Source: CAWGXG01 sp963826505
Lineage (GTDB): Bacteria > Chloroflexota > Anaerolineae > Aggregatilineales > Aggregatilineaceae
NCBI GenBank assembly: GCA_963826505.1
Contig: CAWGXG010000008.1
Span: 1,674,001 to 1,738,000, forward strand
Direction: 5' to 3'
Length of the DNA: 64,000 bases
Shown piece by piece: positions 35,636 through 45,871 of the stretch (position 1 is its first letter; every line of letters starts with the position of its first letter). Position numbers and translations under genes: made by a program. The notes below the pieces were generated by a model that was given only the letters and a program-made list of their open reading frames with translations, was not told where the DNA came from and did not search any database.

Positions 35636-38600
35636 CGGAGGTATCTCCTTTGTTCAGAGCGGCGCGGTTCAGACGACACAACGCGCGAAAATCACAAGTC
35701 CGGGAACAGCGATCATCATCCGGTTTCGAGGGTCGCACGGGGAAATATCCGGCCCGCACGGCGCGGATATGCGCATGCAGCCACTGGTGCCCAAGCTCCA
35801 GAGCGGGATCATCCGTGCGAATCTCGCCGCTGACCGACCCCTGCCGCACATGCCAGAATAACCCGCCCGCTACCGTCACGGACGGCACGGCCTGGGTGAG
35901 CAACGTCCGTGCCGCTTCGAGATAGAGCAGCATCTGGAAATCGCGGCCTTCGGCCATATCGTCGGTTCTGTGAGGCGTGGAGCCAGTTTTGTAATCAATC
36001 ACCACGATCCGATCGCCTACCCGATCCAGCCGGTCGATCAGGCCGCGCACACGCACCCGCCCGGCCTCGCCGTCCAATTCCAGGGCGGTCGCGCCGTCCA
36101 ACCCGAAGGGCGCTTCCTGCCAAAACGGTTCGCGCATCTGGCCGACAAGCTGAGCGGCGACGGGGTGTGCTTCGGGTTTCTGATTGCCATGCAGGGTCAG
36201 CGGCGTTGTATCGCTGAAATCCAGCGCCACGAGCGCCGCCAGGCGCCGCACAATCTCGGCCTGTTCGTGCTGCCAGACTGGCGTCGCCCGGAAGCCGTAG
36301 GCGTGCGGAGCATCGGCCAGAACCGTGCGCGCCGCCGCTTCGAGAATCGCCATGGCGCGCGATTGGTGTTCCGGCGTAATGGCCAGACCTTCGTCGGCAA
36401 TGCGGGCGTAGGTGTGTTCAAGAATGCGGTGATTGATCAGGCCGAGGATCTGCGGATCGAGCCCTTCTTCAGGTTCTTCCAGCGCTTCCAGATGCAGCAG
36501 CCGCGCCGCGAAAAACCGGAACGGACACACGCCGTAAGCATTAAGCTGGCTGGCGCTCCACACGTGGTCCGGACCAAAGGCATCCGCCGCCGCTGCGATC
36601 AAATCAGGGTGCGCCAACACGCCCGCGTAGCGATCAAAGGGCTGGGCCGGGTCTTCGCGCCGGGTTTCCAGCGCCCTCCCGCGCAGTGCATTCGACCAGC
36701 GCGCGCCCCACGTGGCATCGGCCAGCAAAGCATTGTGCACGCCCACAGCAGGGAGCGCCTCAAACGGCGCGTGCTCGCCGCTCCACGCGGCGGCAAGCGC
36801 GATCGCCGCTTCGCCGGGGGTGGCCGCTTGCTCAAGCGTCGGAGCCGCCCCCACTGCGACGCGTTCAATCATCTCGGTGGACACGTCCAACACCGATCGC
36901 AGCGCGTGCCAATAAGGCGAGGCTGGAACCGGCGCACCGCGATCGTCCACGGTGAAGCGGCTGACCGTCAGATGACGACGGGCGAGCGCCAACGCCTCGT
37001 AAAACAGGCTCATATCGTCGGCACGCTCGGCCAGCGTGATCAAAGCGATTCCGTCGTGCGCCAGTGCCTGCCGCTCGCGATCGCTGTAGAACGGACTTTC
37101 CGGGGCCGAGGCGGGGAACACGCCTTCCGCCAATCCGACGATGAACACATGGTCATGCGGGAGACCGCGCGCGTTGAACACATCCGTCGCCAGGACGCGC
37201 CCGTCGCGGTTGAAGCCGCCCGGCGGGGTCACGGTCGCTTCGTCGACGGCTTGCGCCAGCGCCGCGCGGAAATCTTCCCAGGTCATGACTTCTGGCGCAC
37301 CGCTGCGCGCGATCACGTCGTGGGCGGCCCGCAGCCCGCGCAGCACACGTTGGAAAGCTGCCAACGCTGCCACGTCCCGTGCAACTCGCTCGGCATCCCG
37401 CCCAGAGCGGACGCACACAAGCACCGCGCAGTGCGAGCGCGGGCAACGCCACCGCGTCCGCCTCAGCGGAGGAGCTTTCTTCGGAGGTTTCGTCTTCAGG
37501 GCTGGGCTCGGCATAGTCCGGATCAGGTCCAACCAGCGACTCGATCCAACGCGCGAAGTCATACACCGTGCCGCTGGCAGGCGGTGTCACACGCTGGAAA
37601 AAGGACTTTAGCGCGGTGGCCAGCTCGTAGCCGGACTCCGTGGTGAGAGCAGGCGATTGGATGTCGCCGTCTTCGTCGGCGCGAACGCGCCCCGACGTCG
37701 CGCACTTCGCCCAGCCACACGTCCCGACCGCGCACGATGCGCTGCGCCTGACTCAGACGTTCCAAGGCGCGAATGGAATCGGGTGTGAGATCGGGCGGGT
37801 CGAGGTAGGGGCTGCGCAGCGCATCGATCAGGTCGCGACGCGGGAAATCGTGCGCCGCCAGATCGATTACGTTCAGCAGCAGCGCGACCGCCGGATTCTG
37901 AGCCAACGGCAGTCCACCGCGTACGACCAACGGTAAGCCGTAGGCGCGCGCGGTTTCGCGTAGAGCCGGGCGATAACGCGCCAGATCGCGCGTGAGTATC
38001 AGCACGGAGTCAGGGGCGGTACCATCCAGCAGCAGGCGCTTGACACGCCGCAAGACCGCGCTCACTTCGCGGCCCACATCGGGCGCTTCGATCAGCGCCA
38101 GCGCCCCATCCGCTGGACCCTGTGTCGGCTGCGCCGCGAATACGTTCCGAACGAGATGATCGAGCGCGGGTTCCCGTACCGGATCGGCGATCGGCGGCAG
38201 CGGAGTCACACGCCACAAAGATTGACCGCGCGGGTCGCGTCCTGCCTCAAGCAGCAGTTTGCGCGCACGCTCAAAGCGCAGAAAATGCCGTGCGGCATCA
38301 CCGGGTGCGTCCGTCAGCGTGACGGCGGCGCGCTTGGCATGTGCGGCCAACGCCGCCAGCAGCCGCACATGAACGCAGTTGAACTGGTCGAAGCCATCCA
38401 CGATCAGCAGTTCGAGCGGGAACGGCGCGTCCGGCTTTTTGCCTGCCTTGAGCGTTTGCTCCAGGTGTTCGACGGCCAACCAGCCCGCGCCATGATCATC
38501 GACCAGAGCGTTGTCTTGCAAAAAGCGCTGGTAGGCCGCATACAACCGCGCCAGATCGCGATCTTTGGGTCCGCGCCTCGCAGCGGCAGCGCCAAAAGCC

Positions 38601-39049
38601 TCCGGCCCAACCAAACCTTGCTTCAACTCGTCGATCAGCACGGCGGCCTGCCTGATGAAGCCCGGGAGATGCGCGATCGGGGCAAAGTGATCGAGATCGC
38701 CGCGTGCGGCCAGTTCAGCCGCTAAGTGACGCAGAATCCGGGAGCGGGTCGTAGTGTCAATCAGGCGCTGCGGATCGCCGTGGAGATCAAGTAGGCGAGC
38801 ATACAGCGCATCGAACGTGAAGAACTCGACGCCAAACTGCACCCCGTCATCGCTGCGCGCCGCCAACCGCGTGCGGAAGGCGTGAATCTGTTGGCCGGTG
38901 GCCAGCAGCGCCCAGATCGCGCCAAACGCGCTGAATTGGCGCGCCAGCACGATTTCCTCGATGGCAGCTTCGGTCTTACCCCCGCCCGCCGGAGCTGTGA
39001 TCACCACGGCGTCAGGTGGCAGAGACAGGTCAAACCCATCGGACAACAT
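35625..39049 (-). CDS. addB: AddB-type helicase-nuclease subunit, two frame breaks
   Basis: About 1140 residues after removing extra bases near 37687 (GCG-C-GTTCGC) and 37425 (CGC-G-GTGCTT). Start: ATG 39049 with GGGAGG upstream. The N-terminus has Walker A TAPAGGGKTEA. The C-terminal nuclease has GLIDRLDRVGDRIVVIDYKTGS, and the four-Cys iron-sulfur set is seen as YGVCPFRFFA plus CSRTCDFRALC near the end. This is the AddB arrangement that pins the nuclease domain. With AddA it would process DNA breaks. A short-leader promoter precedes it, and the downstream H-box gene overlaps its last codons. I infer that both breaks are sequencing errors because flanking motifs are intact. Confidence 0.85.
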
Positions 39050-39068
39050 GACACCTCCCTTTGCCGGG

Positions 39069-39097
39069 AGTGTAGTCCGGCCCGGATTTGAGAGCAA
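39069..39097 (-). promoter_or_regulatory. Sigma-70 promoter for the addB-addA operon
   Basis: On the minus strand TTGCTC (39097-39092) and TACACT (39074-39069) are 17 bases apart. Transcription would start about 12-14 bases before the ATG at 39049, just leaving room for the GGGAGG ribosome-binding site. Confidence 0.5.
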
Positions 39098-39210
39098 ACG
39101 CAGCGCGCGGCAAATCCTGGTAAAATAAGAAATGATCGCATGACCCCGACATCCAGATCGCGCGGTCCGCCCCCGGGCCAACCGATCCTGAGACTCAGTG
39201 AGGATGATCG

Positions 39211-39570
39211 ATGGACTGTGACTCCGGATGTTTACTTACCATTTTGTTCTCTGCCGAGCGCATCGTTTTTCTGACCAACGGACTTGACCTCTCGGCCTTC
39301 GAGTCAGACCTGGCACGACAAGATATTGTATTGCGACGGTTCGCGATGATCCGCGACGCGGCGTGCCGCGTGTCGGCGGAGTTTCGCGGGCGGCACCCTG
39401 AGGTTCCCTGGGAGAATTGGACGAACCTGGGGATTATGGCACGCGGCGGGACGACGCGCCGCCAAGTCGATACGCTGTGGCGCATCATCACGCACGATCT
39501 ACCGGGTGTAGTCACGGCGATTGCACCGCTGGTTGAGGCGGACTCGGTCGCCTCAGATAACTCATTCTAG
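39211..39570 (+). CDS. HepT-like (DUF86) protein lacking the catalytic motif
   Basis: A 119-residue helical protein resembling HepT/DUF86 nucleases: ERIVFLTNGLDLSAFE, LRRFAMIRDAACRVS, EFRGRHPEVPWENW and LWRIITHDLP keep the family order. The active R-x4-H-x-Y segment that should follow PW is missing (it reads NLGIMARGGTT). No MntA-type nucleotidyltransferase partner is adjacent. It is therefore probably not an active toxin; it may be a domesticated or decaying remnant. TGAGGA lies before the ATG, and TGGTAAAAT at 39118-39126 is a possible extended -10. Confidence 0.65.
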   Translation: MDCDSGCLLTILFSAERIVFLTNGLDLSAFESDLARQDIVLRRFAMIRDAACRVSAEFRGRHPEVPWENWTNLGIMARGGTTRRQVDTLWRIITHDLPGVVTAIAPLVEADSVASDNSF

Positions 39571-39606
39571 CTAACGGGGGGCGCTGGCAGGCGCGCTCCA
39601 TGTTTT

Positions 39607-42273
39607 CTATTCGAACGTCACTGTCCCCAGCGTGATAATCCCGTCTGCGGCGTGCGGCCCATCGCCGTACACGGTCAGACGATCACCGCTCACGGGGTCG
39701 AACCAGCCCGCGTTGATGGCATACGTGCCATCGGGCGTGTCGTTGTTTAGCGCGATCACCACGTCCGACACCCACTGCGCCTGGCCATCCCAATGCGTCG
39801 TAAGTACCGACGGGTAATCTGCATGCTGCGCGACCGGCTCACGCGTGACGGGATCAGCGATATGCACGAACAGCGCGTACGAGTGTGCCAGCGGGTGCGC
39901 CGACTCCCAATAGAGACGAACGCGGACCACGCGCTCGCCCGGCACGTGATCGATCGTGTAAGCGCGCAAATGCAGCCCGTCGCCCAGCGTGACCGGCAGC
40001 GGAGTCGGGGGCGATTGGGGTGTCCAGGTGGGCGGCTCCAGGGCCGCGCTGAGACACAGCGGCGGATCGACCGGCGTACACGGCAGGCTGAGATCGGCGG
40101 AATTCAGACATTCTGCCGTGAAGCCATACGGCGCGCAGCCGTCCAACAACTCAAAGCGCAGGGTGTGAAAGCCCGGTTCCGCCCAGACAGGCACGCTCTC
40201 GGCCAACCCGTTCGCAATCCACGTGCCAATCAGGTGATCGTCCAGCCACACGGCGATGCGGTGCGGCGTGTGATAGGGCGCGCTGCGAAAGGTCAATTCA
40301 CCAAACGGCTGCCCGGTGAAGATCGACCACTCCCCTGCCCCGGTCAGAAATGCGCCCGTGAAGCCATCGGAGATATCGACCGGTGTGCTCCACCCCTCGG
40401 CGCTGGCGGCAACCGCAAAGGCGTCGGGCGGGAAATCAGTGCGCGGCACCACGAAGGCGGCGATCTGATCGTCTTCGTACTCCGGATCGCCGAACACGCC
40501 GCGCAACCGGTCCACTACGCGCACCGCATCCGCGTAAAACTGTTTGTGGATGATCACGCGATCAGCGCCCGCCGTCGAGAACAGGTACGGGATCATTTCG
40601 GTCGAGATCTCCGGTAGACCGCTCGCGTCTGGCCCGGCGGTGGCGCGATCCAGTACAGCCAGCAGGGCAGGATTTTGCGCGGTGCGGCGCAGCGTGTACC
40701 CGGCGATCAGCGCCTGATGGTGGGCGATCTGTTGATAGAGGCCGATCTTGAGCGCCAACCGGTTTTGAGACGGGAGATCGAGCACGGCACGCACATCGTC
40801 GGCCTGCGCCAGCGTGTCAAAATAGGCGGGCAGGTGCGCGTCTTGCATGGGGAACGGCGAGAAAAGCTGGTATTCGACCACGATCACTGCGCCGCAAGCG
40901 ATCACCAATGCGACCTGCACCGCGCGTCGCCGCAGCCCACTGAAAAGAACCGCTGCTCCCAGGCTGACACACGCGCTCAGCGCCAACCCGGTCAGGGCGT
41001 TGAAACGGCCCGGCGTACGCGAGGAGTCGAGAAAAGGTAACTGCTGGAAAAACGCCCAGGGCAGTGTAACATAAGAATGGTAGTCCTCGAAGCGCACCTG
41101 CACCAGCTCGTGCCGTACGTTGAGCAGCGGTCCGAGCGACAGCAGCATAGCGCCCAATCCCACAAAACCCCACAGTCGCGCCTCGCGACGCTTGACAAGC
41201 GCCAGCAGCGCCAGCCCGAACGCGATCACGCCCAGGTAGGCTGTGCCTTCCGCCGAATTGACGCCGAGCACGTCGCGCGCGTAGTCCGGCGACAGCCCGA
41301 GATCGTCCAGCGGTCCGAACGGCGACGGGCTGATAAAGGCCAGCAAATCCGCACTGAAAGCGACCCGCCCGGTTTCGGCCACGTCGCCTAGCTCGGCGCG
41401 ACCAGCGTCGGTGAGCAGCGGCATATAAAACGGCGTGATCAGCAGTCCGCCCAGCGCCAGCATTGCCCCAGCCTGCAGCCATGGCTGACTGCGCAGTGCA
41501 GCGCCGCGCCTGACCAGCCGCGCCCGGTCCCACAGCAGCAGGTACAGCCCAGACAGTGCGACCAGCGGCAGCAGCACGAACACGAGCTGCGAGATATAGG
41601 TCAGCGCAGTGATGGCGAACCACACCCCGCCCCACCCCGCCGCCCGCCATGCGCCACGCGCGTCGCGCTCCTCATCGGGCGCGAACAACACGCGCCGCCA
41701 GCACAACGCGAACAGCGCCAATCCGTACAGCGAAATGATGCCAGGATGCCCCACACTGAGATGGCCCTGCACCACCGGCAGCGCCTCGAACACCAACCCG
41801 CCCAGCACTGCCGCCGCACGTTTTCCGTCACTGAGCGCCATGCCCAGTGTGTAGGCCGCCCAGCCGTTGAGCGCCAACGTCGCGATCATTACGAGATTGA
41901 CTGCCGCTACCGGCGACATCACAAGCGCGAGCAGTGCGCCCGGCAGGTGTTGCAGCGGATAAGCCCACATCACCCGGCTGGTGAACGGGTGTGGATACGT
42001 CAGCAGCGGCTGGTCAAAGGGGTTGTGGCCGTGCAGAATTTGCTCGCGCGCCCACCACGTGTGGCGGATCACCTCGTAGGTGTCGGTCACGCCCAGCCCG
42101 GCGATGGCGCTGTTCAGATGGCGAACCAGCGGCCAGGTGATAATCAGCGCGACCAGCGCATAGACCAGTAACGGCATTCCGGCCCACGCGGCGCGGCGGG
42201 CGCGTTCAGAAGTGACACGAGGCATATCCCCATCCACATCAGGCGAGCCGCTCAGCGCGGCGGCGAATTCCAT
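39607..42273 (-). CDS. Large GT-C-like membrane protein with C-terminal beta-sandwich
   Basis: About 888 residues from the ATG at 42273; an ATG at 42225 after GATGGGGAT is an alternative. The first 480 residues contain about ten to twelve TM helices. GVTDTYEVIRHTWWAREQILHG in the first periplasmic loop has the acidic residue expected in GT-C transferases using polyprenyl-phosphate sugars. A soluble periplasmic part follows. The last ~110 residues (VRLYWESAHPLAHSYALFVH, then AINAGWFDPVSGDRL) form a beta-sandwich that also ends the GT39-like protein at 49.9 kb. The substrate is unknown. Confidence 0.7.
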   Translation of the reverse strand: MEFAAALSGSPDVDGDMPRVTSERARRAAWAGMPLLVYALVALIITWPLVRHLNSAIAGLGVTDTYEVIRHTWWAREQILHGHNPFDQPLLTYPHPFTSRVMWAYPLQHLPGALLALVMSPVAAVNLVMIATLALNGWAAYTLGMALSDGKRAAAVLGGLVFEALPVVQGHLSVGHPGIISLYGLALFALCWRRVLFAPDEERDARGAWRAAGWGGVWFAITALTYISQLVFVLLPLVALSGLYLLLWDRARLVRRGAALRSQPWLQAGAMLALGGLLITPFYMPLLTDAGRAELGDVAETGRVAFSADLLAFISPSPFGPLDDLGLSPDYARDVLGVNSAEGTAYLGVIAFGLALLALVKRREARLWGFVGLGAMLLSLGPLLNVRHELVQVRFEDYHSYVTLPWAFFQQLPFLDSSRTPGRFNALTGLALSACVSLGAAVLFSGLRRRAVQVALVIACGAVIVVEYQLFSPFPMQDAHLPAYFDTLAQADDVRAVLDLPSQNRLALKIGLYQQIAHHQALIAGYTLRRTAQNPALLAVLDRATAGPDASGLPEISTEMIPYLFSTAGADRVIIHKQFYADAVRVVDRLRGVFGDPEYEDDQIAAFVVPRTDFPPDAFAVAASAEGWSTPVDISDGFTGAFLTGAGEWSIFTGQPFGELTFRSAPYHTPHRIAVWLDDHLIGTWIANGLAESVPVWAEPGFHTLRFELLDGCAPYGFTAECLNSADLSLPCTPVDPPLCLSAALEPPTWTPQSPPTPLPVTLGDGLHLRAYTIDHVPGERVVRVRLYWESAHPLAHSYALFVHIADPVTREPVAQHADYPSVLTTHWDGQAQWVSDVVIALNNDTPDGTYAINAGWFDPVSGDRLTVYGDGPHAADGIITLGTVTFE

Positions 42274-42331
42274 ATGCGCAAGTGTACCACACGCGGCAGA
42301 CCACTTCACGCGCGGATCAGGTGAAAAACCT

Positions 42332-42360
42332 TTGACTTTTGCTTAACCGTCTCGTACAAT
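42332..42360 (+). promoter_or_regulatory. Strong sigma-70 promoter for the EF-G-like gene
   Basis: TTGACT (42332-42337) and TACAAT (42355-42360) are exactly 17 bases apart, about 110 bases before the ATG at 42471. Confidence 0.7.
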
Positions 42361-42470
42361 CACCACGTTCAAACCGACAGCCGAACGAAGCCCGGCAGAC
42401 GGTATTCATCGGTGCCGGGACTTTGTTTGCTTTATGCGCACTGAATCTAAATATTGGAGGTTCGACCCAC

Positions 42471-44572
42471 ATGAAGGTGTACACAACAGATCACGTGAGG
42501 AATATTGCCCTGGTAGGCCACCAGGGCGCCGGTAAGTCAAGCCTGGCAGAAGCCATGCTGTTCAGTACCGGCGCTATCACACGCATGGGTAAGATCGAAG
42601 AACGCAACACCGTGGCCGACTTTGACGAAGACGAAAAGGACCGCGGCCTTTCGATATATACGTCGCTGATCCCGGTCGAATTTCAAGATTACAAAATCAA
42701 TGTGCTCGACGCGCCCGGTTTTGTAGACTTTCAAGGTGAAGCGAAAAACGCCGTGCGTGTGGCCGATGCCGTGATGCTGGTCGTGGACGCTGTTAGCGGC
42801 CCCGAAGTCGGTACCGAGCTGGCCGTTGAATATGCGAACGAATTTGAACTGCCGGTGTTGGCCGTGGTCAACAAGATGGATCGCGAGAACGCCAATTTCA
42901 ACACCACGCTGAATGCCCTGCGCGAACGTTTCCCGGCTTTTCGCTTTGTGCCGGTGCTGCTGCCCATTGGCTCGCAGGCTGATTTCGCGGGCGTGGTCGA
43001 TCTGCTGACACAGAAGGCGTTCATGGGCGCGGGCAAAGACGCCAGCGCCATCCCCGCCGATCTGGCTGACGACGTCGAAGCGGCCCGCTTGGAAATGATC
43101 GAAGCCGCCGCCGAGACCGACGACGCGCTCGATGGAGAAATATTTCGAGACCGAAACGCTCGACGACAGCGAGATTATGTCCGGGATTCGTGCCGCCGCG
43201 CGTAACCCTGAGCTGCGCGTCGTGCCGGTCTTCGCGTGCAGTTCTACGCACAACATCGGCGTGTTGCCACTGATCTACACCATCGCATCGCTGGTCGCCG
43301 CTCCCGGCGAACGCCGCTGTCAAAGTGCAGGAAGATCTCGGTGAGGAAGTCGAATATCTCGATCCCCCGTTGACCGACGGCGGACCGGTGGTCGCGTATA
43401 TCTTCCACAGCCACACCGACAAGTACGGCACGCTGACCTATTTCCGCCTCTTCAGCGGCAGCATCAAGGGCAACGACACCCTGCAAAACCTCGAGAAGGG
43501 TCACGAAGAACGCATGGGCAGCCTGATGACCGTGCGCGGCGACACCCAGATTTCGCTCGATATGCTGCACGCGGGTGATATTGGCGTAGTCGCCAAGCTG
43601 CGCGACACGCAGACCGGCAACACGCTGGCCAAGGGCTTCAAGAAGCTCGTCGTGCGCCCGCACTTCTCGATGCCGGTCTACGCCGTGGCGCTCCATCCGC
43701 GCACGCAGAGCGACAGCGCCAAAATGGGCGAGGTCCTCACCGGACTGGCCAACGCCGACCCGACCCTGCATTGGTATCAAGACGCCGCGCTGAAGCAGAC
43801 CATTTTGGAAGGCATGGGCGGCACCCATATTGACATTGCGATCAGCCGCTCGGCGCGCATGGGCGTCGGGCTGGACACGAGCATCCCGAAGGTGCCCTAT
43901 CAGGAAACTGTCACGCGCGGCGCGAGCGCCGTCTACCGCCATAAAAAGCAGACCGGCGGCGCGGGCCAGTTTGCGGAAGTCCATCTGCGCGTGGAACCAC
44001 TGCCCTCGCCCGTAGGTGATGAAGAAGATGTGCCGACCTTCGAATTTGCCAACGAGATCGTCGGCGGCGCGATCAGCCAGTCATTCGTCGGCTCGACGGA
44101 AAAAGGCGTGCGCCAGGTCTTGGACGGTGGCGTCATCGCAGGCTACCCGGTGAAGTACGTGCGCGCCGCGGTCTTCGATGGCAAGATGCACCCGGTCGAC
44201 TCCAAAGACATCGCGTTCCAGATCGCCGGACGTGGCGCGTTCCGCGACGCATTCGAACAGGCCGGACCCGTGCTCTTGGAGCCGATCATGAAAGTGCGCG
44301 TGACCGTGCCCGAAGAGAAGATGGGCGACATCATGGGCGACATGAACACCCGGCGCGGGCGCGTGCTCGGCATGGAAACTGAAGCGGGCCGCAGCATCGT
44401 CACCGCCGAAGTGCCGCTGGCGGAAATCCAGCGCTACAGTAACGACCTGCGTTCGATGACAGCCGGTCGCGGCGTGTTCGTGATGGAATTCCTGCGCTAC
44501 GAGCGCGTCCCCGGACAGCTCCAGGCGGAGATCATCGCAAAGGCTGTGAAGGAAAAAGAAGAAGAGGAATAA
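42471..44572 (+). CDS. Elongation factor G-like GTPase (EF-G2 type), two frame breaks
   Basis: About 699 residues after removing extra bases near 43131 (CTC-G-ATGGAG) and 43315 (CGC-C-GCTGTC). GGAGG lies 10 bases before the ATG. G1 is GHQGAGKSS (residues 16-24), switch I ends EKDRGLSI, G3 is DAPGFVDF and G4 is NKMD. In canonical EF-G these read GHIDAGKTT, ERERGITI, DTPGHVDF. The G3 His, which catalyses GTP hydrolysis in EF-G, is Phe here. These changes match the EF-G-like (EF-G2, PRK12740) group. Domains II to V are complete (RGGLD-type GRSIVTAEVPLAE at the end). It probably acts on the ribosome, perhaps not in bulk translocation. A strong promoter and a terminator flank it. Confidence 0.88.
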
Positions 44573-44602
44573 CCCGCCCCCTGCACATGGCGACGACGAT
44601 AC

Positions 44603-44637
44603 AACCCCTCGACCAACACTTTGGCGAGGGGTTTTTC
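44603..44637 (+). terminator. Rho-independent terminator after the EF-G-like gene
   Basis: AACCCCTCG (44603-44611) pairs perfectly with CGAGGGGTT (44625-44633) across a 13-base loop and is followed by TTTTCTAT. The converging glycosyltransferase stop codon lies in its tail. Confidence 0.85.
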
Positions 44638-45851
44638 TATGCCTGGAGCGCTCCGGACTCGCGATCGACGGGGCGGGTTTTGCCCCCCGGCTGGATCGTG
44701 TACAGGCGACCGTCCCATAAGAAAGTGCGTTGGTACAGGGCGCGTGCCCACAGCGCCGGGGCGATAAACGTATCCAGCATGAACAATTGCGCGTACGCCA
44801 CCCAGGTGAACCCGCGCCCAAAACGCAGCCGGTCCAGCTCATAGGCGATCGCCATGCGCAGCCACACGGCGATCCACCACGTCCGGCGGCCCCACCAACG
44901 CCCCTCGTGCTCGGTGATGAAGCCCAACGCCAAACCAACCGTCAGCGGATTGGTGATCGGCCACGCGAAAAACGTCGCCGGGCGGTACATGCGGTGGATG
45001 ATGAAACGGCGCAGCAAGTGAGCGATCGCCTCATTGAACGTTTCTGGAGCAAACTCGACCCTCACCGGGACCGGCACCGCCACGATCCGGCAGCCGATTT
45101 CGCGCAGAGCGCGCCCCAGGGCGTCACCCTCGGATGCATCATCAAGCAGATGCAGCACGCCGCCCATATCGTCCAGTGCGCGCCGCCGGATAAGCATGAA
45201 GCCGCTGGCCAACGCGCTGATCCGACCGTTCAATGCGGCGAACGGCAGCACGGCCGTGCGTGCGTGGTTGACGTGCAATGCGGTAAACATCTCGCCGCCG
45301 CGTTGAAACGCGCTCAAGCCGTGCGCTTCCGGTTCAAGAACCAATGGCGGGCAGAAGACGCCGCCCACCCCCGAATCGGCCAGCGCGGCCAACGCCGCAT
45401 TCCACAATTCCGCGTCGGGCTGCGCGCCCGGTTCCACTAGCGCAACCAAATCGCCCTGCGCCGCTGCGATCCCGGCTTGCAGGAGATTCAATTTGGCAAC
45501 GTGGTTGCCCGGTGGCCCGGCGATCACGACCCGCACGGTGCCGGGGTAGGATCGGGCCACCGTCTGCGCTACGGGCAACGCCGGGTCGCTATCGCCTTCG
45601 ACCACCAAAATCACATCATAGCGATCGGTCGGGCCGCTGACCGCCAGGACGTGCAATTGAGCCAACGTGTCGGGAGTCTTGCCGCGCAGCGGCATCACCA
45701 CGCTGATCGAGGGCGGCACCTCGACCGGCATAGCCGGAGTCTGCCGCCAGAAGCGGCGGTTGGCGAGGTAGACCAGCAATTGGTACAGCGACGAGACAAT
45801 CAGAGCGTTAACGAGCAGCGTCTCGACGGTGTAACGCAGGCGTTTCGACAT
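44637..45851 (-). CDS. Membrane glycosyltransferase, GT21-like (ceramide glucosyltransferase type)
   Basis: Starting at the ATG at 45851 (GGAGGGA upstream) it has 404 residues. TM helix 1 spans about residues 10-30, then comes a GT-A domain: PSISVVMPLRGKTPDTLAQL, VILVVEGDSDPALPVA, GDLVALVEPGAQPDAEL and ASGFMLIRRRAL. DDASEGDALGRALREIG precedes the C-terminal membrane helices, and RRFIIHRMYRP resembles the (Q/R)xxRW motif. This order recalls ceramide glucosyltransferases and HpnI. It would glycosylate a membrane lipid. It is the last gene after two kinases, 20 bases from the upstream one. Confidence 0.75.
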   Translation of the reverse strand: MSKRLRYTVETLLVNALIVSSLYQLLVYLANRRFWRQTPAMPVEVPPSISVVMPLRGKTPDTLAQLHVLAVSGPTDRYDVILVVEGDSDPALPVAQTVARSYPGTVRVVIAGPPGNHVAKLNLLQAGIAAAQGDLVALVEPGAQPDAELWNAALAALADSGVGGVFCPPLVLEPEAHGLSAFQRGGEMFTALHVNHARTAVLPFAALNGRISALASGFMLIRRRALDDMGGVLHLLDDASEGDALGRALREIGCRIVAVPVPVRVEFAPETFNEAIAHLLRRFIIHRMYRPATFFAWPITNPLTVGLALGFITEHEGRWWGRRTWWIAVWLRMAIAYELDRLRFGRGFTWVAYAQLFMLDTFIAPALWARALYQRTFLWDGRLYTIQPGGKTRPVDRESGALQA

Positions 45852-45871
45852 GGTCCCTCCAGGGGACGGGA

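Noticed and set aside
35970..37646. 558-codon plus-strand open frame opposite addB
   Set aside because: Composition is Arg/Gln/His-rich without motifs; it is the antisense shadow of a real nuclease gene.
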